A stretch of 64,000 nucleotides of DNA, from positions 66,330,281-66,394,280 of the forward strand of contig CM043956.1 in assembly GCA_014529385.2 (NCBI GenBank), read 5' to 3'. This document shows positions 1 through 11,700 of the stretch, in pieces (the stretch's first letter is position 1; the number at the start of each line of letters is the position of its first letter). The translations under genes and the position numbers were made by a program. Source of the DNA: Adiantum capillus-veneris (lineage: Eukaryota > Streptophyta > Polypodiopsida > Polypodiales > Pteridaceae). The notes beneath the pieces are model-generated. The model was given only the letters and a program-made list of their open reading frames with translations, had not been told where the DNA came from and searched no databases.

Positions 1-1320
1 AGCTTATGGAGCCCAAATCTTGACCTTTTGGCATCCAAATTCAATTCTAAGCATACCATTGTGTTGCTGAGCACTCGGAGAATCTTGGGATCAAGTTTGG
101 ACAAAATATGAGCAGTTGGACATCCTACGCGTAGGATGTCTTCACCATGATTTAGCACTCCAAATCAACCGCTGACCATATCATGCTATCATATAGCCTA
201 AGATAAGCCTCCTAGGAAAATTTCGTCCAAGTTGGAGTTGATTTGACTTGGGAATACATCAAAACAGACATCAAGATTTTGGAACGGATTCTTTATCATT
301 TGACCAACCTATAGGTGTTAGAATCAAAAAGTAAAAATAGCTCTGGGTTTAGCACATCAAGGGGAAGCTACAGTGCAAGTTTGAGTTTAAACAGACCAAA
401 AAGACATCCTACGCATAGGATGTCTCCAGGGTCATAAAGTGGTCAAAATTCTACTTTGGCCATATAGGGAGGTTCTAAGTGTCTCAAGGATTCCAAAAAA
501 AATTTCAAAAGGGAATTTGGACCTTGTTTGTGCTAATTACCAAGCAAAGACAAGAATTGTCAGACATCCTATTCTTGGAGTGCACTAGAAGCTTATGCAG
601 CCCAAATCTTGACCTATTGGCATCCAAATTCAATTCTAAGCATACCATTGTGTTGCTTAGCACTAATAGAATCTTGGGATCAAGTTTGGACAAAATCTCA
701 GGAGTTAGACATCCTATGCGTAGGATGTCTTCATCTTGATTTAGCACTCCAAATCAACCTCTGACCATCCCATGCTATCATATAGCCTTAGATAAGCCTC
801 CTAGGAAAATTTGGTCCAAGTTGGAGTTGATTTGACTTGGGAATTCATCAGAACAGACATGAGGATTTTGGAACAGATTCTTGATCATTTGACCAACCTA
901 TAGGTGTTAGAATCAAAAAGTAAAAATAGCTGTGAGTTTAGCACATCAAGGGGAAGCTACAGTGCAAGTTTGAGTTTAAACATAGCGAAAAGACATCCTA
1001 CGCGTAGGATGTCTCCAGGGTCATGAAGTGGTCAAAATTCTACTTTGGCCATATAGGGAGGTTCTAATTGTCTCAAGGTTTCCAGATATTTTTTCAAAAG
1101 CAAATTTGGACCTTGTTTGGCCTATTTACCAAGCAAAGACAAGAATTGTCAGACATCCTACTCTTGGAGTGCACTAGAAGCTTATGCATCCCAAATCTTG
1201 ACTTATTTGCATCCAAATTCAATTCTAAGCATACCATTGTGTTGCTGAGCACTAGGAGAATCCTAGGATCAAGTTTAGACAAAATCTGAGCTGTTAGACA
1301 TCCTACGCGTAGGATGTCTT
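1..1320. repeat. 589-bp tandem array with 22-bp palindromes, left part
   Basis: The AGCTTATG..CCCAAATCTTGAC segment recurs at 1, 590 and 1179, an exact 589-bp period with high identity between units. Each unit carries two copies of a 22-bp palindrome (GACATCCTACG followed by its reverse complement) about 285-305 bp apart. Copies here are at 119-140, 403-424, 708-729, 992-1013 and 1297-1318; three are perfect and two have one central mismatch. Short ORFs on both strands repeat with the array and show no domain, so I treat them as incidental. The array resumes at 6893 after a Copia insertion. Confidence 0.95.
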
Positions 1321-2078
1321 TGTTAGGAAATAAGACGTACGAAATAGATAATTGAGTAGATTACTTAATGGAGAGAGACAGATTTATATACACGAGATTA
1401 TAGAGTAGAGAGAGAGAGAGAGTACACACGATATACGTGGTTCACCCAATGTGGGCTACGTCCACGGGAAAGCAGCCACTCAATGGCTTTAGTACTTCAA
1501 AACAAGAAGTAGTTTACAAAGGGATTATACCCTTAATGGAGCTCCGGCCTTGCTTCACTCTCACCACCTCACACTCACTTTGTTGCATCAACTTCACACT
1601 ATAAAATGTGTGTATAAATGGCCTCCTTTTATGGGCCAAAAGGGCTGCCCTCTCTTATGAGAGACAGCCATGTGTAGCCGCCCTTGTGCGAATAAGTCCA
1701 AATCGGACCCTCCAATCCGCCCATGTGTGGCCGCCCTTGAGAAGACAAGTCCGCTTTTGAATTCGGCCACCGGCCATTGACTTCCGACCACCGGCCATCG
1801 GCCACCTGCCAACCGACCGGTTGTTTTTCGACCACTTTCCGGCCGCCATCCGGCCATAATATTCCGACGAAAAAGAATATTCCGACGAAAAAAAAAGTCT
1901 CGGGGACGGAGGCCCCCGAGGCCTTTAAAGTTTCCCCTGATTCTTGTCCGTGAAAATTTTGGTTTCCGGTGAGTGATTTTCCTTCACGCACGATGGCTTC
2001 TCCTCATAATGGGGTCCTTACAAATGTGCGCTTTTACCACATAAAATTACAAGGGTAAATCAGGCTCCATACTTGACA
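1321..2078 (-). repeat. 3' LTR of the Tork-like element
   Basis: 758 bp, beginning TGTTAGGAAATAAG and ending ..ACTTGACA on the + strand. It matches 6093-6892 along its length. It contains an (AG)n run near 1400-1420 and a GC-rich run of short CCGGCCA-type units near 1755-1855. The ORFs overlapping it (1594-1991, minus) are LTR-encoded low-complexity frames and not genes. Confidence 0.95.
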
Positions 2079-2090
2079 ATGTCCCACTTG
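2079..2090 (-). other. polypurine tract of the Tork-like element
   Basis: Minus strand CAAGTGGGACAT lies directly against the 3' LTR start (TGTCAAG on minus). It is a mutated form of the AAGTGGGAGAT tract typical of Copia elements and would prime plus-strand synthesis. Confidence 0.7.
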
Positions 2091-2138
2091 GAGACTGATC
2101 TTCAAACCAAACCTGTAACTGCTTTCCATTCTGGCTTC

Positions 2139-3914
2139 TTATCCTTGAATTCCGATTGAAGATGAGCAAAAGCTCAACTTCTCCTTGTTGACCACCTTTG
2201 TAAACATGTCTGCACGATTTTCACTTGTATGCACCTTTCCTAGCTTTAGTTGTCCCTCTTCCAAAAGAGTGCGTATGAAGTGATATCTCACCTCAATGTG
2301 CTTTGTCCTTGAATGAAAGACTGAGTTCTTCGCAAGATGGATAGTGCTTTGGCTATCACTGTACAAGACACAATTGTCTTGTTTAAATCCAAACTCTTCT
2401 AAGAATCTGTGAAGCCACAGAATTTCTTTGCTTGCCTCTGTCATTGCTACATACTTTGCTTCCGTGGTAGAAAGTGAAACCACTTTCTGCAGCTTTGAAG
2501 CCCAGCTTACTGCTGTGCCTCCAACCGTGAACACATAGCCAGTAGTGCTCCTTCGAGTATCTTTGTCACCTGCCATATCTGCATCAGCATACCCTTCTAG
2601 AAAAATATCAACTCCTCCAAAATACAAAGCATTTGTTGTTGTCCCTTTTAGATACCTAAGTATCCACTTCACAGCTTGCCAATGCTCTTTACCTGGGTTG
2701 TCCATGAACCTACTCACAACTCCCACTGCATGTGCAATGTCTGGCCTTGTCCAGACCATAGCATACATTAGAGAACCTACCGCTGCAGCATATGGAACTT
2801 TAGACATATAGGCTATCTCCTCTTGTGTCTTTGGACACATATCCTTCGTTAGTTTAAAATGACCAGCCAAAGGTGTAGAAACTGGTTTTGCATTTTGCAT
2901 TGCAAACCTTTCTAGTACCTTCTTGATGTAATCTTCTTGAGATAGCTTTATTGTCTTCTTCGTCCTGTCCCTTGATATTTTCATACCAAGTATCCTCTTT
3001 GTAGCACCTAAATCTTTCATTGAAAAAGATTTGGACAGCTCCTCTTTTAGGTCTTTGATGTCCTGCATGTTAGCACTTGCAATCAACATGTCATCACCAT
3101 ACAACATTAGGAAGATGAATTTCCCATCTCCCAAATTCTCCGTGTAGACGCAGTGATCCGAGTTGCATCTTGTGAATCCATGATCCAACATCCATCGATC
3201 AAACTTCAAGTACCGTTGTCTTGATGCTTGCTTTAAACCATACAAGCTCTTCTTTAATCTGCAAACCATTTTCTCCTTACCTTTTACTTCATACCCCTTT
3301 AGTTGAAGCATGTAGATTTCCTCCTCTAAGTCACCGTGAGGGAATGCCGTATTTACATCCATTTGCTCGAGATTTAGATCATGAGTAGCCACAAGGCTTA
3401 AGACAAGCCTAATTGAGTTCATTTTTACAACAACAGAAAATATTTCATTGAAGTCAATACCTTTCTTTTGAGAAAAACCTTTTACCACAAGCCTAGACTT
3501 GTACCTTTTCTTCCCACCTTCTTCTTCCTTTAGCTTGTACACCCATTTGTTTTGAAGTGCCCGCTTACCTTTAGGCAACTCAACCAACTCCCATGTTTGG
3601 TTGCGATGTAGTGAGTCCATCTCCACTTGCATGCTCTTCGTCCATTCTTCTTTGGATTCATGCTGCATAGCTTCTTCATATGATTCTGGCTCTCCAAAAT
3701 CTAAGATCAAGAGATGGTTGAAGGAAGGAACAAACCTTTTTGGAGGTCTAGTTGCTCTTGTAGATCTTCGGGGAATAGGTTGAGGCTCCTCATTCGGTTG
3801 ACGTTGTTGCACATTGTCACCGTTTGCAGTCCTTGAGTCTTCACCGTCCTCAAGCTCCATGTACTCATCACCTGTTTCTTTTGTTTGTTTTCTTTCCAAG
3901 TAATCTTTGTACAT
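2139..3914 (-). pseudogene. Copia reverse transcriptase and RNase H segment of pol
   Basis: A 591-codon open segment holding the C-terminal half of pol. Visible motifs are the RT entry (W.LVELP.GKRALQNKWVYKLK), KSRLVVKGF, the Q.DV..AF.HGDL.EEIYM block, the catalytic YGDDM box (YVDD in most relatives) and the RNase H blocks with YADADMAGD, LSTTEAKY and DSQSTIHLAKN. In a working element this domain copies genomic RNA and removes the RNA strand. The upstream stop (TAA at 3918-3920, codon before Q-N-M-Y-K-D) separates it from integrase in the same frame, so the full polyprotein cannot be made. The segment itself has no internal stop, which suggests fairly recent decay. Confidence 0.93.
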
Positions 3915-3920
3915 ATTTTG

Positions 3921-4187
3921 TTAGTTAAAAATTACATCCCTACTCCTTAAGATTTTACCATCTTCAGGATTCCATAGGCGATACCCAAAGTCTCCTTCTC
4001 CATAGCCAATGAAGAAACACTTTTTGGACTTTGCATCTAACTTTGATCTTAGGCTTCTATCTATGTGCACGAAAGCCTCACACCCAAACACTTTGAGAAA
4101 TGCATAATTCACCGGTTTACCTGTCCATGCCTCTTCTCGAACTCCCCCATCCAATTCCAATGAGGGTGACCGATTGATTAAGTACAC
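3921..4187 (-). pseudogene. Copia integrase C-terminal segment
   Basis: 88 codons with YLINRSPS..L, KVFGCEAFVHI and K..KCFFIGYGEGDFGYRLW. This is the typical stretch between integrase core and RT in Tnt1-like pol. It shares the frame of the RT segment. A frameshift between 4187 and 4274 and the TAA at 3918-3920 isolate it on both sides. Confidence 0.9.
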
Positions 4188-4273
4188 ATACGTACTTACA
4201 GCTTCCGCTCAAAGCTCAAGCGGTAGGCCTGCATGTAGCCGCATGCTTCGTGCTCGTTCCATGATTGTCCTGT

Positions 4274-4951
4274 TCATCCTTTCCGAATCCCATTTTGTTG
4301 AGGTGTCCTTGGGGTTGTCCTTTGCCTCCGAATGCCATTGCTAGCACAAAAGCTTTCAAAAGCTTGGCTGCAATATTCGCCTCCATTGTCGGATCTCAGG
4401 CATTTAACCTTGGTACCTGTTTCATTCTCCACAAAGGCTTTCCACCTTTGAAATATGGAAAATACATCGGATTTATTCTTCATGACATAAACCCATGTTT
4501 TTCTAGTCACATCGTCTATGAATGTTACATAGTACAATGAGCCACCAAGTGATGGTGTACTTGCAGGACCCCAAACATCAGAATGAACCAACTCAAGTTT
4601 TTTATTTTTTCTTTCATTTCCTGATTTTTGAAATTTTATCCTCTTTTGTTTACCATAAACACAATCTTCACAAAACTCTAAGTCCACTTCTTTCAAACCT
4701 GGTAGAAGCTTCTTTGTTTGAAGGATTTGCATTCCTTTGGCACTCATATGCCCAAGTCGGTAGTGCCACACCGCACTGTCAACTTCTGTAGTTGCTGCAC
4801 AAGCTGAAGGTTGCATGCTAACATTATACAAGTAAAGTGTACCGACTTTTTCACCCTTGGCAACCACCAAAGATCCCTTTGAGATCTTCCACCGTTTGTT
4901 TCCGAATGCAATGTTGTGACCTTCATCGTCCAATTGTCGTGTAGAGATCAA
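4274..4951 (-). pseudogene. Copia GAG-pre-integrase and integrase core
   Basis: 225 codons. They include the zinc-binding region (WHYRLGHMSAKGM..L...C.DCVYGK) and the integrase core with catalytic Asp in LVHSDVWGP and Asp in CLRSDNGGEY. After TPRTPQQNG the frame shifts: the expected ..ER.NRT segment carrying the catalytic Glu is read out of frame as IRKG and a stop. The integrase is therefore truncated and dead. An in-frame TAA just upstream of 4951 splits it from gag-protease. Confidence 0.92.
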
Positions 4952-4996
4952 TTTTTTGCGAAGAGAAGGAACATGCCTAACATCTTTAAGCTTCCA

Positions 4997-6028
4997 TTAA
5001 TTTTTGTTAGCAGTTTTGACAGAAACTGTACCTTTGCCGACAATCTCACAAGCTTCATCATCTCCCAAGTATACATACCCAAAATTACCTTTGGTGTAGT
5101 CTTGGAAATGTTGCTTGTGTGGTGTCGTATGGAATGAAGCCCCGGAATCTACTATCCAGGAATTAGACACATCGTCTAATGAGAGAATTAGAGCATCTTG
5201 CTCTACTTTACCTGCCACATTGGCCTCTGATGTTAGCTTGTTGTCTTGAGACTCTGTCTCCTTCTTCTTCTTGGACAAGCAATCCTTCTTAACGTGGCCC
5301 TTCTTGCCGTAGTTCCAACATTCAAGAACTGACTTTGTGCGTGACTTGCTCCACCTTGAGCAATCACGACCCTTTTGGTTTTTGAACCTCTCCTTAAGCC
5401 TTCCTCTTGTTTTCACTGATAGTGCAGCACTTGATGATTCTCCTGTGCTTCTCCTTCGCATTTCCTCGCTTAGGAGAACACCCACAACATCATCAAACTT
5501 AAGAGTATTTGTGCCAGAGATAGAATTACTTACAGCCATCACAAGGCTGTCCCAACCATCCAGTAGAGATGATAGTATAAGGAGAGCTCGCACTTCTTCA
5601 TCGAAATTGATTTTCACTGATCGAAGTTGACTTATGTTTGTGTTAAATTCATTTAGGTGTTCTGCAACTAAACCATTCTCTGCCATCTTTAGATTGAACA
5701 AGCGCTTCATCAGAAATACCTTATTGGATGCCGATGGTTTCTCGTAGAAGTCGTCAAGTGACTTCATCAAGTCCTCCGTGGTCTTCATCTCTGAAACATT
5801 GAAGGCCACCGTTGACATCAAGCTTAACCGGATTGTTCCCAGTGCCTTTTGATCAAGGACAATCCATGCTTCATCTGCCATTGTTGCGAGCTTCTTCGCA
5901 AGACCGCCTAGTGGCAAATAGAGGTCCTTCTGGTAGAGATAGTCTTCAATTTGCATCTTCCAATGTTGGTAGTTTTTACCGTTGAACTTCTCAATCTTGA
6001 GCTTCCCTTCCTCCGCCATAACTCCCAA
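4997..6028 (-). pseudogene. Copia gag and protease segment
   Basis: 343 codons starting at an ATG 65 bp inside the 5' LTR. The N-terminus (IEKFNG.NYQHWKMQIEDYL) is the UBN2-type Copia gag. The zinc knuckle near residue 236 reads CWNYGKKGHVKKDC, with Tyr in place of the second Cys, so it probably cannot bind zinc normally. The protease active site is WIVDSGASFHTTP near residue 290. The frame ends at a TAA within what should be continuous ..N-stop-WKLKDVRHVPSLR.. coding. Confidence 0.93.
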
Positions 6029-6074
6029 TCAATTCAAACAATCCTTTCCTTGAGATAATTTAGCTACGAGCAAA

Positions 6075-6090
6075 CCTTGCTCTCATACCA
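6075..6090 (-). other. tRNA-Met primer-binding site of the Tork-like element
   Basis: Minus strand TGGTATGAGAGCAAGG lies two bases inside the 5' LTR. It differs by one base in its first 12 from TGGTATCAGAGC, the complement of plant initiator tRNA-Met, and fixes the element's orientation as minus. Confidence 0.9.
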
Positions 6091-6092
6091 GT

Positions 6093-6892
6093 TGTTAGGA
6101 AATAAGAGGTAGCTAAATAGATAATTGAGTAGATTACTTAATGGAGAGAGACAGATTTATATACACGAGATTATAGAGTAGAGAGAGAGAGAGAGAGAGA
6201 GAGTACACACGATATACGTGGTTCACCCAATGTAGGCTACGTCCACGGGAAAGCAGCCACTCAATGGCTTTAGTACTTCAAAACAAGAAGTAGTTTACAA
6301 AGGGATTATACCCTTAATGGAGCTCCCGCCTTGCTTCACTCTCACCACCTCACACTCACCTTGTTGCATCAACTTCACACTATAAAATGTGTGTAAAGAT
6401 GGCCTCTTTTTATAGGCCAAAAGGGCTGCCCTCTCTTATGAGAGACAGCCATGTGTAGCCGCCCTTGTGCGAATAAGTCCAAATCGGACCCTCCAATCCG
6501 CCCATGTGTGGCCGCCCTTGAGAAGACAAGTCCGCTTTTGAATTCAGCCACCGGCCATTGAATTCGGCCATCGGCCACCGGCCATTGACTTCCGACCACC
6601 GGCCATCGTCCATTGACTACCGGCCACCGGCCATCGTCCATTGACTACCGGCCAACGGCCAACCGACCGGTTGTTTCCCGATCACTTTTCGGCTGCCGTC
6701 CGGCCATAATATTCCGGCAAAAAATAATATTCCGGCCTTTAAAGTTGCCCCTGATTCTTGTCCGTGAAAATTTTGGTTTCCGGTGAGTGATTTTCCTTCA
6801 CGTACGATGGCTTCTCCTCATAATGGGGGCCTTACAAATGTGCGCTTTTACGATAGAGAATTACAAGGTTAACTCAGGCTCCATACTTAATA
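6093..6892 (-). repeat. 5' LTR of the Tork-like element
   Basis: 800 bp, 42 bp longer than its partner at 1321-2078. The difference comes mainly from a longer AG microsatellite (~6182-6201) and extra CCGGCCATCGTCCATTGACTA-type units at 6540-6665, partly offset by a deletion near 6735. It would carry the promoter; I could not place a convincing TATA box relative to a start site. Confidence 0.95.
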
Positions 6893-8322
6893 GTCTTCAC
6901 ATTGATTTAGCACTCCAAATCAACCTCTTACCATACCATGCTGTCATATAACCTTAGATAAGCCTCCTACGCAAATTTGGTCCAAGTTGGAGTTGATTTG
7001 ACTTGGGAATTCATCAGAGCAGACATCAGGATTTTGGAACAGATTCTTGATCATTTGACCAACCTATAGGTGTTAGAATCAAAAAGTAAAAAAAGCTGTG
7101 AGTTTAGCACATCAAGGGGAAGCTACAGTGCAAGTTTGAGTTTAAAAAGAGCAAAAAGACATCCTACTCGTAGGATGTCTCCAGGGTCATAAAGTGGTCA
7201 AAATTCTACTTTGGCCATATAGGGAGGTTCTAAGTGTCTCAAGGATTCCAGAAACTTTTTCAAAACTAAATTTGGACCTTGTTTGGCCTATTTACCAAGC
7301 AAAGACAAGAATTGTCAAACATCCTACTCTTGGAGTGCACTAGAAGCTTATGCAGCCCAAATCTTGACCTATTGGCATACAAATTCAATTCTAAGCATAC
7401 CATTGTGTTGTTGAGCACTAGGAGAATCTTGGGATCAAGTTTGGACAAAATCTGAGCAGTTAGATATCCTATGCGTAGGATGTCTTCACCATGATTTAGC
7501 ACTCCAAATCAACCTCTGACCATACCATGCTATCATATAGCCTTAGATAAGCCTCCGAGGAAAATTTGGTCCAACTTGGAGTTGATTTGACTTGGGAATT
7601 CATCATAACAGACATCAGGATTTTGGAACAGATTCTTGATCATTTGACCAACCTATAGGTGTTAGAATCAAAAAGTAAAAATAGCTGTGAGTTTAGCACA
7701 TCAAGGGGAAGCTACAATGCAAGTTTGAGTTTAAACAGAGCAAAAAGACATCCTACGCGTAGGATGTCTCCAGCATCATAAAGTGGTCAAAATTCTACTT
7801 TGGCCATATAGGGAGGTTCTAAGTGTCTCAAGGATTCCATATATTTTTTCAAAAGTGAATTTGGACCTTGTTTGGCCTATTTACCAAGGAAAGACAAGAA
7901 TTGTCAGACATCCTACTCTTGGAGTGCACTAGAAGCTTATGCAGCCCAAATCTTGACCTATTGGCATCCAAATTCAATTCTAAGGATACCATTGTGTTAA
8001 TGAGCACTAGGAGAATCTTGGGATCAAGTTTGGACAAAATCTGAGCAGTTAGACATCCTACGCGTAGGATGTCTCCAGCTTAATTTAGGACTCCAAACCA
8101 ACCTATGAGCACACCACTGTGATCAGCACATCAAGGAGAGTCTGGGGCGAAAATTTCAAGTCATTTTAAGCAAAAAGACATCCTACACGTAGGATGTCTC
8201 AAGGCAATTTTTAGGTCCAAATGAAATTCTGAGAATACCATTGTGTTGCTGGACTTAAGGGGAGTCTCTGGACCAAATTTGGTTAAATTCAGAGCATATA
8301 GACATCCTACGCATAGGATGTC
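6893..8322. repeat. 589-bp palindrome array, right part
   Basis: Continuation of the array after the Copia insertion. The 22-bp palindrome or a 1-3-mismatch version lies at 7158-7179, 7463-7484, 7747-7768, 8052-8073, 8177-8198 and 8301-8322. The first four keep the ~285/305 bp alternation. The last three are only ~125 bp apart and sit in sequence that diverges from the unit, so the array frays toward the downstream gag ORF. Confidence 0.93.
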
Positions 8323-8727
8323 TCTAGGCCAGTTTTAGGGTCCAACTGAAATTTTGACCATACAGAAGTGTTCACTGTGTCAGAGAGATCCCAGATCTTC
8401 TTTTAAAATTGAATTTGGACTCATTTTGACCATTCTAAACTGCATTTCACTGTTTTGGCCATAACTTTCACAAACGGTATGGGATCGGAAAAGTTTTTAT
8501 ATCAAAACGTATCCTGAGAGCGGCTCTACAGATCTTAGAGCAAAAAACGTCGTTTGAGGCCTCAAAATTCATCCGCAAGTTAGGGGTGTCTGAAAGCGAC
8601 AATTTGCGAGAATTGTGACAAAACGGTTGCGGTTTTCGACATAGTTTCGACTTTTCCCTAACCAAAGAACTTGAACACAGTGGACTAAGTCTATTGAACC
8701 ACGCAAAATCTCTTAAGCGCAAAAATA
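8323..8727 (+). other. leader between the palindrome array and gag
   Basis: About 400 bp with no coding content. It runs without a visible junction from the last array palindrome into the gag start codon at 8728. This continuity is the main reason to view the array as part of the element's 5' untranslated leader. No PBS or LTR is seen here. Confidence 0.5.
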
Positions 8728-11700
8728 ATGTCTACCCTAGATTCAAACGCAGCTTACACAAGCTTGGAGATCCCGACGATAGAGGAATATACTCCCACAA
8801 TGGATCTTCGAAACTTGCAATTGATAAAGATCCATCTTGTTGAGAGAATTTGGATGATTGGTCATGAGAGTGAAGGACTATATAGATACATTGACGACAA
8901 TGAGGTCAATGTTTATAGGTGCTCAGATCCATACCTAGAAGAGATAACGTATTACAAGCTCTTATATGTCTACAGTCTACACATACGGAGTCGACTGTCA
9001 ATGGAGATCTATAGTTGTCGACAAGTATGGACGAGAATACAGAGTTGTAGAAAGCACAAATCCACAGACTGTACTAGAAAGAGGTGGATATTTGGTCAAT
9101 GAAGGACCACAATTGCCTCCACCAAACACGAGAATTCCTATAGGAATTCCAAGAAGAGAGCCACCAGGATTCCCTTCAAGAGCGATAACAAGAGAAGGAT
9201 TGGGAGAGTCTCTGGTTAGACTTGTAGACAATCGACGAGTAAGACCATCCCAAGTCCAGAAATGGGTAAACAGAAAATACTCCAGAGATAAAGATCTGAG
9301 AGATCACGTAACGGATTTTAGAAGAGTGATTAGAGCAGAGGAAGTTTCAGATTTTGAGACATAGTTTGCGGGATTTGGATTGACTCTAGAAGATCATGTA
9401 GCAACATGGTTCGACTCGATGGAAAAATGGGATTTTGAGACCCTAGATGAGTTGTTTCAGGAGTTTATTGAAGAATTCTCGCCAAAAGGCATTGCTCACA
9501 ACACGGTCTTGCAAATCCATAGATTCAAACAGAAAGAGGATGAATCAGTACGCAAAGCATCATTACAGCTCAAGAGATATGTTAAACTCTATCCGAGAGC
9601 GGAATTACCTACGCAAGCAGGATTGATGTTGATCTTTACCTAGGGAATGAGACATTCGAGCCTTCAGAAGGATCTGCATATGATAAGGAGGATGATGCTA
9701 AATGAGTTGATCAAAGAAGCTCTTTATCTAGTGGATAACTGTGAGGCATACAAAGAAAAGGACTTAAAGAGTCAAGGAGATGACACATCCTATCAGCACA
9801 GCGTTTCACAGATAAGTAAGTCCATTGCCAAGCCAACGACACCTATTGATCAAGAAAAGCTTATCGTCGACGACTTGGTCAAGAGGTTGATTCCTCTTGT
9901 AAGGTCTGATTAGGGAGAGCCGAAGTGGTGTGAAATTGAGAGAAAATGGACGAACCATACGGGGGAAGAGTGCTATTATAGCATGGAAAATGCTAGGGAG
10001 AGGTATGTACAGCCTGTTCCAGAAGCACCTACTCCACCTAGATACATTACGGGGAATGCGCCAGGACTAGTAAGAGTTTTAAGGCCACAACTTCTCTTAG
10101 GACAACAACCTCCGCTGCCAGGTGCTAGGATGCCGGTAGACATGAGATACATGCCAATGATGGAAGCATCAAATAAACCAATGCCAGTACCCGCTACAAT
10201 AAGGTATAGCAACCAAAGTGAGTACTACGCTGCAGAGCAACAAAATGTGAGAGAAACACATGGAGTGGTGAGGCTGGTACAACCTCCACCTCCTGGGTTT
10301 TAGTCGAAAGAAAGAAGGTATGAAATGGACAAAAGGTAATTGTGATTCAGTGCAAATAGCGGCTTATCTAGGTCAAAGCTTGCTTATAGCCAAGAGGAAA
10401 TGCTAAAAGAATCTCCTCAACCAGAGACAGATTGTCACAAAAGTCGTGACAACCATTTGGTCAAACATTGTCCTCATACGGAGATCACTGAAGTAAATGC
10501 CTATTGTCTTTAGTGTGGCATCACTCACTTGATTCCCGATTGCCCGAAAAACCCAAACCAAATCAGGAAAATCACGATAAATGTATTAGGTATTGTTCAA
10601 CTCCCTAGTAGCTCAGAAAATGAAAATGTTGTACCAGTTCAAGTACTTACGAGAGCACAAGCTCAAAAGAAAGCTGATGAGAATCTATAGACAAAGGACA
10701 CGAAAAGTGACATGAGTCCAAAGACAGATGATGGACCAAAGAAACATGCACCTGGTCAGAAAACCAAGAGCAAACAAAATAGTTGGAAAGCTAGAAGGAC
10801 TAGGATGAAAGCACACAGGGAACGAGAGCAAAAATCCCTAGCTGAGAAGCTTACCGAAGCTAAGGAGAAGATAAAACAACATGAGGAAAAGGAGGCACCT
10901 TCTCTTACACAGATGGTTAAACCTCTAGAAGAACCATCCACGGATGAGAAACCAAGAAGTGCTAGTTCAGGAGCATCTGTGTTGGCAGAGAAGGTTAATG
11001 AGACATTAGATGCCCTCTTGAAAGCCTATGATGTGAGGCTCAAAAACAACCAAACCCAAGAACACGGGTGGGTGACATATCCCTATGTGGAACTAGAAAA
11101 GCAAAGGTTTGACATGTGCCAGAAAATGATTCAAATAGCCTAAGATTTACTACAACCACCAGTTGCAAAAACTGAGGATGTGATCTGTGTCATGCCTACA
11201 CAAGTAATCTCACCAAACCAGGAACTAAAAGAGCCAGATTCTAGTCATGAGCACAGACCAAACCTCAAAGACCCAGCATTAGAACCAAGGATAGTACTGA
11301 ATACCATGGATAACTCTTCCGAGGGATTTCACCAAGCTATACCTGAGGATTGTAAAGAGATAGATGGTCTTGACGAATTGTGGAAACAAATCAGAGAGTC
11401 CAATGAAGCCGATGACCTAAGAAGACGAGTAGACAAGACTGGTGATGAACGAGGAGTGTTTCTATCACCAATAGAGGAATTTGAGACTGGATCTCAAATG
11501 AATCTAGACGTGCAATCGTATTGGGGCGACAAAGGATCTTTACAACCTATGGATAGTCAACCCCATTCGCTAAGAACACTACTGTCCTACATGGGAGAGT
11601 ACGAGACCAAGTCAGATGTGGTTGCAATCCCATCACAGAGACTGTCTCCCAACAAGGCCATCGATTCAAAGAAGCTAGTAGATATTCTATCTACCCCAGT

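Larger units (their letters stand above)
1321..6892 (-). mobile_element. Tork/Tnt1-like Ty1-copia LTR retrotransposon, decayed
   Basis: A complete element in minus orientation. It has two LTRs (TG..CA ends, the right end mutated to TA), a 5-bp target-site duplication GTCTT at 1316-1320 and 6893-6897, a Met-tRNA-type PBS, a short purine-rich tract, and gag-protease-integrase-RT-RNase H in Copia order. The coding frame is broken by two in-frame TAA codons and one frameshift, so it is inactive. It interrupts the 589-bp array two bases past a palindrome. Lineage assignment to Tork/Tnt1 rests on overall protein resemblance. Confidence 0.95.

Noticed and set aside
1594-1991. 87-120-codon minus ORFs
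   Set aside because: They lie wholly inside the Tork-like LTR and recur in its partner at 6375-6641. Their Trp/Pro/Gly runs are translations of CCGGCCA units.
3601-3783. Plus-strand ORFs within the Tork-like pol (also 2545-2811 and 4265-4791)
   Set aside because: They are antisense shadows of the recognised minus-strand RT and integrase frames.
119-8322. Repeated palindromes resembling a CRISPR array
   Set aside because: Spacing is ~285-305 bp, spacers are themselves repeats of each other, and the context is plant retrotransposon DNA.
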